A stretch of DNA of 5,050 nt. It comes from Treponema sp. (lineage in GTDB: Bacteria; Spirochaetota; Spirochaetia; Treponematales; Treponemataceae). The position numbers were made by a program, and so were the translations under genes. Positions 1 to 4,726 of this stretch are shown piece by piece. Each line of letters begins with the position of its first letter. Position 1 is the first letter of the stretch. The notes under the pieces are model-generated. The model was not told the origin of the DNA and did no database searches. It saw only the letters and a list, made by a program, of their open reading frames with translations. The stretch lies in assembly GCA_031290005.1 (NCBI GenBank), contig JAITOJ010000101.1, positions 1 through 5,050 on the forward strand, read 5' to 3'.

Positions 1-381
1 ATGAGTGGTAAATACGCGCTGGACTCCAATGTCATCATTGACGTTGGCAAAGGATTGCCCGAAGCGCTGGCCTTGCGCGGCGTCTTAAACGATGCCGAGC
101 GATACATCAGTGTCATCAGCCGCATGGAATCCCTCGCATTTCCGGGCCTCCCCCCTGAAGAAGAGACGCATATCCGGCACTTCCTGGGCGAACTCACGGT
201 TATCCCCCTGGACGATACCATAGAGGAAACCGCCATCACCCTGTGCCGCACGACGAGCCTCAGACTCCCCGACGCCATCATCGCCGCCACCGCCCTGTCT
301 CTTGGCGCCGACATCATCAGCCGGGATGAGCATTTGCTCAAACTCAATGTGCCCGGACTGCGGGTAGTAAAGACCCTGTAG
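1..381 (+). CDS. vapC: PIN-domain VapC-like toxin ribonuclease
   Basis: Small 126-residue protein that fits a single PIN domain, the fold of VapC toxins, which are Mg2+/Mn2+-dependent endoribonucleases cutting tRNA or rRNA when freed from their VapB antitoxin. The four expected acidic positions are visible: D8 in the N-terminal LDSNVIID motif, E43 in SRMESL, D91 in RLPDAIIAATAL and D109 in SRDEHL. Length and domain order are normal for the family, and the protein looks intact. The ATG is the first base of the window, so an upstream start cannot be excluded, but VapC proteins usually begin a few residues before the LDxN motif, as here. The cognate antitoxin would be expected just upstream, outside the window. 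The next gene is 85 bases away and belongs to a different toxin-antitoxin family. The PIN assignment is firm. The toxin role is inferred from size and neighbourhood, and the RNA target cannot be told. Confidence 0.88.
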   Translation: MSGKYALDSNVIIDVGKGLPEALALRGVLNDAERYISVISRMESLAFPGLPPEEETHIRHFLGELTVIPLDDTIEETAITLCRTTSLRLPDAIIAATALSLGADIISRDEHLLKLNVPGLRVVKTL

Positions 382-402
382 GTATCACCATTTCCCTTAT
401 TC

Positions 403-460
403 CTCATCCTCTCTATACTCTATCTATCTCTTCTCTATCCCTCTATTCTCTGATATACTC
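403..460 (+). repeat. Pyrimidine-rich low-complexity spacer with CTCTAT units
   Basis: This is most of the 85-base gap between the VapC-like gene and the antitoxin. The plus strand is almost wholly C and T with scattered A. It holds four copies of CTCTAT (starting at 411, 418, 433 and 441), a TATC tandem run (421-428) and two TATACTC copies 40 bases apart (414 and 454). No hairpin or terminator is evident. The last TATACT forms the -10 element described separately. A purine-rich tract of the same flavour in the opposite orientation lies just past the toxin gene at 1036-1065. Confidence 0.6.
451..459 (+). promoter_or_regulatory. Extended -10 promoter of the antitoxin-toxin pair
   Basis: TGATATACT matches the extended -10 pattern TGnTATAAT, with one mismatch in the hexamer. 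The -35 region at 17-base spacing (431-436, TTCTCT) is poor, as is common for extended -10 promoters. Counting from the -10 hexamer puts the transcription start at about 465-467, on or next to the ATG at 467. No Shine-Dalgarno sequence lies before that ATG. The prediction is therefore a leaderless transcript. This is based on sequence match only. Confidence 0.5.
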
Positions 461-466
461 TTTGGT

Positions 467-769
467 ATGACCTTACAACAAACCGTAACCATCCCCGCCG
501 ACCGGCGGCTGCATCTGGACTGGACGCTGCCCGAAACGGCAAGCCCCGGCGCCGCACAAGTTGTCCTCATCATTACCCGCATCGATGATGAATGTCCCGA
601 ACCAGAGGTTCGACAGGACACTCCCAACGCCGTTACCATTGCCGCCATGCAGGAAGCCCGTGACATCCTGTCGGGGAAGATACAAACCAAGCGCTATTCC
701 AGCCTCGCGGAGTTTGACGCCGAAATCGCCGCCGAAATCGCCGCGGAAGATGCAATAACGCGATGCTGA
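467..769 (+). CDS. Antitoxin of YafQ-type toxin (RelB/DinJ-like tail)
   Basis: A 100-residue protein encoded directly ahead of the YafQ-like toxin and overlapping it by 7 bases, the standard antitoxin-first layout. The C-terminal half (about residues 57-94, TIAAMQEARDILSGK then KRYSSLAEF) has the amphipathic helix plus basic/aromatic segment typical of RelB/DinJ tails that wrap and neutralise the toxin. The N-terminal half (TVTIPADRRLHLDW, then a hydrophobic stretch QVVLIITRI at 31-39) looks like a short beta-rich module, not the ribbon-helix-helix of E. coli DinJ, so its DNA-binding and autoregulatory mode is unclear. The start is the only ATG that keeps this N-terminus. It has no Shine-Dalgarno sequence but lies right after an extended -10 element. 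The C-terminus carries a duplicated EIAA unit from a 12-base tandem repeat. The antitoxin role rests mainly on context and tail. Confidence 0.75.
   Translation: MTLQQTVTIPADRRLHLDWTLPETASPGAAQVVLIITRIDDECPEPEVRQDTPNAVTIAAMQEARDILSGKIQTKRYSSLAEFDAEIAAEIAAEDAITRC
722..745 (+). repeat. 12-base tandem duplication in the antitoxin 3' end
   Basis: GAAATCGCCGCC is followed directly by GAAATCGCCGCG, two 12-base copies differing at the last base. They encode EIAA twice (residues 86-93) just before the protein ends. The unit is a whole number of codons, so gain or loss keeps the frame and the downstream overlap. It is probably a slippage product that lengthens the acidic C-terminal helix. Confidence 0.7.
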
Positions 770-1035
770 CTTTCACGTCTACCAGCCAATATCGCAGAGA
801 GCGCAAACTGGCAGAGAAGCGGGGGCGTAATATATCATTGTTGAATGACATTATTAACACCTTGCTTCAAGAAAAGCCGCTCGCCCCGAATCATCGTGAC
901 CACCCCCTGTCGGGGGATTACGCCGGTTTTCGGGAGTGCCATGTCCAACCGGACTGGCTGCTGATTTACACGGTGGATAAAGAACAACTGGTTCTTACCG
1001 CTTCCCGCACCGGCACCCACGCCGACCTGTTCTGA
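763..1035 (+). CDS. yafQ: YafQ-family mRNA interferase toxin
   Basis: A 90-residue RelE/ParE-superfamily toxin of the YafQ branch, a ribosome-dependent endonuclease that cuts mRNA in the A site and is held inactive by its antitoxin. Against E. coli YafQ recalled from memory, all key positions are kept: H47, H60, D64, W65, H86 and the terminal F90 correspond to H50, H63, D67, W68, H87 and F91. The motifs RDHPLSGDYAGFRECHVQPDW, split here as RDHPLSG, GFRECH and PDWLLIY, together with SRTGTH, appear in family order. Length is normal, with no frameshift or missing residue, so the toxin should be active. The ATG overlaps the antitoxin stop by 7 bases. A weak GGAAGA sits 12 bases upstream, too far for a good site, so translation is probably coupled to the antitoxin. 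The gene ends 30 bases from the convergent EpmA gene. Confidence 0.93.
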   Translation: MLTFTSTSQYRRERKLAEKRGRNISLLNDIINTLLQEKPLAPNHRDHPLSGDYAGFRECHVQPDWLLIYTVDKEQLVLTASRTGTHADLF

Positions 1036-1065
1036 ATAGATAGATAAATAGAGGAGAGAGAAGCC
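1036..1065. other. Purine-rich convergent intergenic tract
   Basis: These 30 bases separate the stop codons of the convergent toxin and epmA genes. The plus strand reads TAGATAGATAAATAGAGG and then GAGA repeats, almost all purine plus T. I see no stem-loop with a U tract on either strand. Its reverse complement resembles the pyrimidine tract upstream of the antitoxin, sharing CTCTAT and TATCTATCT, so the antitoxin-toxin pair is bracketed by inverted low-complexity sequence. Stops in all three plus frames follow the toxin. Confidence 0.5.
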
Positions 1066-2073
1066 TCACGCGGGGGCGCGGGAGGGAAGAGAAGGCGCGG
1101 AGAGCGGGAACGGCAGCACTCCCTCAATGGAAGCTGCCCCGCACATAAGCGCCGCCAGCCGGTCAACCCCCAGGGCAACCCCGGAACAGTCAGGAAACCC
1201 CCGAAATAGTTTCCAGTAATCTTCCGTGACCCCATGGGGTATCCGGGCGGTTTGGGCTTTGAGTTCTCCCTCCCGCTCAAAATACGCTTTGACCTTCCAA
1301 GGGTCGGTTTCCTCAGTGTAGCAGTTTGCCAGTTCCATGCCGTCGCAGTAGAGTTCCCAGCGTTCCTTCCAGCACACCGGCCTGCCCCTGCCGGGAGCCG
1401 GCGCGTCTTTTGCCAGACAAGGAACCTGGGCAGGATAATCCATGAGCAGCGTCGGAGTGTCTCTTGGCAGGGAAGGCTCCACCGCGTGCACCAGAATCAG
1501 CTCGTAGAGATCGTCCCAGGGCCAGCGGTCAAAAGGGGAGGCGGCGCTTTCGGCAATACCAAGATTGCGGGCCTGTTCCGCCAAAGCCGCCGGGGTTTGG
1601 GCTTCTGACAGCCGGAACCCGGCGTATTCCGCAAAGGCATCGTCCAGGGTAAGGCGTATAAAAGGGGGCTGCATACCGGACGGCACATCCAGGGCGCGGA
1701 ATAAATCTTCCGTAACAGCAATAGAATCCCGGTAGTCCGCGTTCATGGTGTAATATTCCAGCATGGTAAACTCAGGGCTGTGGATATGCCCGGAAGACTC
1801 ATAATTCCGGTAGCATTTGGAAACCTGAAATACCGGAATCTTATACTTTGCGATGATTGGTTTCAGGTAGATTTCCGGGGACGGCGCCAGGTAGAGCGGC
1901 TGTGTGTTGCCGTGGGGGTCATACCAAACAGTTTCAAAAACCTCAAGGCAGGTTTCGGGAATCAAGTCCGGGGACAGCGCGGGGGTGTCCAGTTCAAGGT
2001 AGCCCCGCCCCGTGAAAAACGCGCGGATTTTCCGTACAATTTCGGCCCGTTGCACCAGGCGTTCAATGTCCAT
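1066..2073 (-). CDS. epmA: EF-P lysine ligase EpmA (PoxA/GenX)
   Basis: Cytoplasmic class II lysyl-tRNA-synthetase paralogue without the anticodon-binding domain. The E. coli protein activates (R)-beta-lysine with ATP and attaches it to a conserved lysine of elongation factor P, which relieves ribosome stalling at proline runs. The 335 residues match the family (E. coli 325) and start directly in the catalytic core. Visible are motif 1 (GYLELDTPALS, about 24-34), motif 2 (VSKCYRNYE with R89, then HSPEFTMLEYY to 108), the substrate-pocket segment DGMELANCYTEETD (244-257) and motif 3 (DCSGVALGVDRL, 295-306). A300 in GVALG lines up with the alanine at E. coli position 298 that distinguishes EpmA from true LysRS, which has glycine. 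The C-terminal tail after about residue 322 is Pro/Ser/Ala-rich and longer than in E. coli. The gene is last in a four-gene operon, one base after the pncB stop (TGATATG), with no clear Shine-Dalgarno sequence, so it is likely coupled. EF-P and EpmB are not in the window. Confidence 0.93.
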   Translation of the reverse strand: MDIERLVQRAEIVRKIRAFFTGRGYLELDTPALSPDLIPETCLEVFETVWYDPHGNTQPLYLAPSPEIYLKPIIAKYKIPVFQVSKCYRNYESSGHIHSPEFTMLEYYTMNADYRDSIAVTEDLFRALDVPSGMQPPFIRLTLDDAFAEYAGFRLSEAQTPAALAEQARNLGIAESAASPFDRWPWDDLYELILVHAVEPSLPRDTPTLLMDYPAQVPCLAKDAPAPGRGRPVCWKERWELYCDGMELANCYTEETDPWKVKAYFEREGELKAQTARIPHGVTEDYWKLFRGFPDCSGVALGVDRLAALMCGAASIEGVLPFPLSAPSLPSRAPA

Positions 2074-2074
2074 A

Positions 2075-3520
2075 TCAACTTTGACTGTACCGGGATTCGA
2101 TAAACGTGAGTTTCATATCCTTGAGCTTCTGGGTAAGAGACACCTTATACACATGGGGATTCAAAAGCCGCTTATAGGAAGGGTCAAGGGTATCAAGCTG
2201 GACTTCCATACGAGTTCGCGCGGCGCTGATTTCCTCGCGGGGCGAGGCGGGTGGGCCAAGGCGCTTGCCGCCTTCCAGCCGCTTTTTAAGCAGTTCCTCC
2301 ACCCGCGTCGGGGTTATTTGCAACTGCCGGTAATCCGCCGCGGGGTGGAAGACGCGGAGAGTCTTCCCTGTTTCGATGACCTCGCCGTTCAGGGCAAGAA
2401 TATCCGCCTGGGCCATACCGTTTTCATCAAAGAGCCGCCACAGGTTTTTGATTCCCGGATTGGTGGTCTTTTCAGGGTTATCGGAAAACTTCATCACGGG
2501 CACAAACTCCCCGGAGTTCCAGCGGGCAGCCAGTTTATATACCCCGGTAAAAGAGGACTCCCGCCCGCCGGTAACCAACTGTGTTCCCACCCCCCAATTG
2601 GTTATGGGCGCGCCATTGGAAACCAGAGTGTCAATGATTTCTTCGGTGAGGTCGTTAGAGACCGTGATTCCTGCCTGGGGCATACCTGCCTCGTCCAAGG
2701 CGCGGCGCACCTGGGCGGACAGGTACTGCAAGTCACCGGAGTCCAGTCGCACCCCAAAGCCGTGACCCTTTTCAACCAGTTCCCTGCCCGCAGTGATGGC
2801 GTTCACGATACCCGACTTGAGGGTGTCATAGGTGTCGATCAGGAACACCGATTTATCGGGATACAGAGCGGCATAGGCCCGGAACGCTTCAAGCTCGCTG
2901 GGAAATGACATAATCCACGAATGGGCCATGGTTCCCTGCACCGGAATACCATAGACCTGTCCCGCCAGCGTGTTGCTGGTTCCTCCGGCCCCGCCGATAA
3001 AAGCCGCCCTGGATGCGGAAAGCGCGCCGTCCGGCCCCTGAGCGCGGCGAAGCCCAAACTCCATAATCCGGCCCCTCCGGCTGGCAAGCCAAATCCGGGC
3101 GGTTTTAGTGGCAATCAGGCTTTGAAAATTAAGGTGATTCAGTATCAGCCCTTCGACAACCTGGGCTTCTATCAAATTGGCGTGAAGACGCGCCAAAGGT
3201 TCACCGGGAAATACCAATGACCCTTCGTCAATCGCATAAAGATCTCCGGAAAACCGGAAAGACCGCAAATAGTCCAGAAAGGAACTTTCAAAGATGCCCA
3301 GACTTTCCAGGTAAACCAAGTCATCCTCGCGGAAGACAAAACCTTCAAGGGAATCAAACAGGGTTCCCAGCCCCGCAAAAACAGAAAACCCCCCGTCGTA
3401 TGGCTGGCGGCGGAAGAACATGTCGAACACCGCGGGTTCATCCATCTTGCGCTTCCAATACCCTTGAGCCATGGTCAGTTCATAAAAGTCCGTAAATAAT
3501 GCGCTTGCAGGCTGTTTCAT
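2075..3520 (-). CDS. pncB: Nicotinate phosphoribosyltransferase
   Basis: Cytoplasmic first enzyme of the Preiss-Handler NAD salvage route. It condenses nicotinate with PRPP to nicotinate mononucleotide, driven by ATP hydrolysis through a phospho-histidine. The 481 residues fit the longer Gram-positive/YueK-like class, not the roughly 400-residue E. coli form. Motifs in order: TDFYELTMAQGYW (10-22), EFGLRRAQGPDGA (154-166), GTMAHSWIMSF (196-206) with H200 as the likely phosphorylated histidine, LIDTYDTL (227-234), GVRLDSGDL (256-264), SNDLTEE (288-294) and GVGTQLVTGG (310-319). These cover the nicotinate, PRPP and phosphate contacts, so the enzyme should be active. The ATG overlaps the Nudix stop as ATGA (4 bases), and epmA begins one base after its stop. 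No strong Shine-Dalgarno sequence precedes the start, which agrees with translational coupling. Nicotinamide phosphoribosyltransferase is unlikely given these class motifs. Confidence 0.95.
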   Translation of the reverse strand: MKQPASALFTDFYELTMAQGYWKRKMDEPAVFDMFFRRQPYDGGFSVFAGLGTLFDSLEGFVFREDDLVYLESLGIFESSFLDYLRSFRFSGDLYAIDEGSLVFPGEPLARLHANLIEAQVVEGLILNHLNFQSLIATKTARIWLASRRGRIMEFGLRRAQGPDGALSASRAAFIGGAGGTSNTLAGQVYGIPVQGTMAHSWIMSFPSELEAFRAYAALYPDKSVFLIDTYDTLKSGIVNAITAGRELVEKGHGFGVRLDSGDLQYLSAQVRRALDEAGMPQAGITVSNDLTEEIIDTLVSNGAPITNWGVGTQLVTGGRESSFTGVYKLAARWNSGEFVPVMKFSDNPEKTTNPGIKNLWRLFDENGMAQADILALNGEVIETGKTLRVFHPAADYRQLQITPTRVEELLKKRLEGGKRLGPPASPREEISAARTRMEVQLDTLDPSYKRLLNPHVYKVSLTQKLKDMKLTFIESRYSQS

Positions 3521-4080
3521 AGTTTGTTTCTATATTCTTTCAATTTCAGATAAACTTCCAGGGCCTTCGCTGCCGAAGGAAAAGCCAAAGGAATTTTCAG
3601 TATATCTTCCCGGCTTTCCACCGGATAGAACACAAATTCCTCCACTTCTTCCGGATCGGCTTTGAGGACCTTCAACAGATTAATATCCGTCGGCAGTTCC
3701 GCCAGAAAAAACATATCGCAGGTGAAGTAGAGCATTGACTTGTATTCGTAGACATTTGGATAGCTGCACAAATAACTGAGAGAAACGGGACGCAGCCCTG
3801 TCTCTTCCCGGCATTCCCGAAGCGCCGCATCCTCGCTTCCCTCGCCAGGGTCAACAAATCCGCCGGGAAAGGCGCACAATCCTCTTCTGGGCTCCTTTGC
3901 CCGTTTTTCAAAAAGGACTTTTTCTTTTCTGTCGGCAATAATAAGCCCCACTGCGGCAGCCACATTGTTGTACAAATCAAACCCACAATCAGCGCAAACC
4001 CAATGCCGAGACTTTGGATAACTCACCCGCTGCTTTCCGCATTGAGGGCAATACGTAAAGTTTTGATTGTCCCTGGTCAT
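3517..4080 (-). CDS. Zinc-ribbon Nudix hydrolase
   Basis: A 187-residue protein with an N-terminal zinc ribbon (C11, C14, C29, C32, as CPQC and CADC) followed by a Nudix domain. The Nudix box is complete: G74, E80, R88-E89, E92-E93 and G95 in the spacing Gx5Ex7REUxEExGU, with C90 at the usually aliphatic U position. Nudix enzymes hydrolyse nucleoside diphosphates linked to another group, with Mg2+ held by the box glutamates. The zinc ribbon recalls NADH pyrophosphatase NudC, but the SQPWPFPxS signature that follows the box in NudC is absent, so a NudC call is not supported. ADP-ribose or another NAD-related dinucleotide is a plausible substrate because pncB follows with a 4-base overlap, but that is inference from context. 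The ATG directly abuts the TAA of the preceding gene (TAAATG), indicating tight coupling. The length is ordinary for the architecture and nothing is missing. Confidence 0.88.
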   Translation of the reverse strand: MTRDNQNFTYCPQCGKQRVSYPKSRHWVCADCGFDLYNNVAAAVGLIIADRKEKVLFEKRAKEPRRGLCAFPGGFVDPGEGSEDAALRECREETGLRPVSLSYLCSYPNVYEYKSMLYFTCDMFFLAELPTDINLLKVLKADPEEVEEFVFYPVESREDILKIPLAFPSAAKALEVYLKLKEYRNKL

Positions 4081-4674
4081 TTAGGGTATCTCGCTTCGGG
4101 CGGTTTCCCTGACAGCGATTTCAAACCCAATGATACCATTCCGGCGCTGGACAATGTAGGAATAAATTTGTTCTGATGACAGGGTAAAGGTAAAAAAACG
4201 AAGGGAGCCACGGGTGCCCGTAAATACTCGTCCCTGGGCTTGATAGGAAAAATAAATCGTAATTTCATGGGTTTTCCGTAACCCTTGCTCAATATCAATT
4301 TTACCGGAAGAATGGTTATAATTCGGCTCAATGCCTCCCGCCATATCAATAAAAAAAGAGCCCGCATACAATATACCCATACCTGAATTAAAACGGGCCA
4401 TTAACCAAAGTCGTTCATTAAATTCCTGATTATAGGCGGTGAACAAATCCATTATCGGGGAATCAGGCTCGGCGGTTACCTGCGGGGCATACATATAATA
4501 ATCTTCCGGGGGAGGCTGCCGTATCAGCATGGGATTTGTAGTCACGGGGGTTTCTATCATATATTCTTGCTGTTTCTCAGTTACCACCGGTTCTTTGCTT
4601 CCTCCGGCAAAACAAACCGTCATGGCCAAGTTAAAAAGAAGAGTATATATTATAAGATACTTTACATACCTCAT
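4081..4674 (-). CDS. Exported protein of unknown function, first gene of operon
   Basis: I do not recognise this 197-residue protein. It begins with a positively charged start and a hydrophobic core (YLIIYTLLFNLAMTV), a clear export signal. The segment TVCFAGGSKEP could be cut by signal peptidase I after CFA. It could instead be lipidated at the Cys, but Val just before that Cys is a poor lipobox even by relaxed spirochaetal standards. A Pro/Glu/Tyr-rich linker follows (to about residue 70), then a region that looks strand-rich to the end, with aromatic alternating segments such as EITIYFSYQ and SLRFFTFTL. There is no further membrane segment. The ATG at 4674 is preferred because GGAG lies 6 bases before it. 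An in-frame GTG at 4686 would add four residues, but it has no ribosome site and overlaps the predicted transcription start. The gene is more AT-rich than its neighbours. It leads the operon and abuts the Nudix gene with no gap. Confidence 0.75.
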   Translation of the reverse strand: MRYVKYLIIYTLLFNLAMTVCFAGGSKEPVVTEKQQEYMIETPVTTNPMLIRQPPPEDYYMYAPQVTAEPDSPIMDLFTAYNQEFNERLWLMARFNSGMGILYAGSFFIDMAGGIEPNYNHSSGKIDIEQGLRKTHEITIYFSYQAQGRVFTGTRGSLRFFTFTLSSEQIYSYIVQRRNGIIGFEIAVRETARSEIP

Positions 4675-4680
4675 GCTTTT

Positions 4681-4684
4681 CTCC
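4681..4684 (-). promoter_or_regulatory. Ribosome binding site deciding the ATG start at 4674
   Basis: On the minus strand GTGGAGAAAAGCATG shows GGAG six bases before the ATG. The in-frame GTG alternative overlaps this site and has no purine-rich motif of its own, which decides for the ATG. The predicted transcription start falls at about 4684, so this site would lie at the extreme 5' end of the message. Confidence 0.65.
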
Positions 4685-4690
4685 ACGACA

Positions 4691-4719
4691 ATAATATCAT
4701 ATCTCTCTCAGTGCGTCAA
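4691..4719 (-). promoter_or_regulatory. Sigma-70 promoter of the four-gene operon
   Basis: On the minus strand TTGACG (4719-4714) and TATTAT (4696-4691) are separated by exactly 17 bases. The -35 and -10 boxes each match five of six consensus positions. Start of transcription is expected near 4684, giving a leader of about 10 bases before the ATG at 4674. The -35 box overlaps the TGA stop of the ABC ATPase gene (4718-4716), so read-through from that gene is also possible because no terminator separates them. Confidence 0.7.
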
Positions 4720-4726
4720 GTTGACG
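4714..4726. repeat. Short inverted repeat over the -35 box
   Basis: CGTCAA and TTGACG are 6-base inverted arms around a single G. One arm is the -35 box of the operon promoter. The perfect 8-base palindrome TGACGTCA (4722-4729) overlaps the other arm. A dimeric regulator could use such a site as an operator, but it also lies in the end of the ABC gene, and palindromes this short are common by chance. Confidence 0.35.

Noticed and set aside
403..460. CRISPR-like or structured repeat array in the pyrimidine tract
   Set aside because: Units are only 6-10 bases with irregular spacing and no unique spacers, so this is simple low-complexity sequence.
424..690. Minus-strand open frame opposite the antitoxin
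   Set aside because: It covers the antitoxin coding region and low-complexity spacer. The sense frame fits an antitoxin overlapping its toxin, so the antisense frame is a shadow.
1069..1080. CGCG-GGGG-CGCG hairpin near the epmA stop as a terminator
   Set aside because: The stem is only 4 base pairs, lies inside the coding region and has no U-rich run after it on either strand.
1234..1608. Plus-strand open frame opposite epmA
   Set aside because: It is antisense to conserved EpmA motifs, has no ribosome site and no recognisable protein, so it is a shadow frame.
2012..2908. Long plus-strand open frame of 298 codons opposite pncB and the start of epmA
   Set aside because: It lies wholly antisense to two genes with full sets of conserved motifs. 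Its translation has no recognisable domain, and it is explained by codon bias in the real genes.
3517..4080. NADH pyrophosphatase NudC as the name of the Nudix gene
   Set aside because: The zinc ribbon fits, but the NudC signature after the Nudix box is absent and the protein is shorter than typical NudC.
4675..4686. GTG start at 4686 for the exported protein
   Set aside because: It has no Shine-Dalgarno sequence and falls at the predicted transcription start, while the ATG at 4674 has GGAG at ideal spacing.
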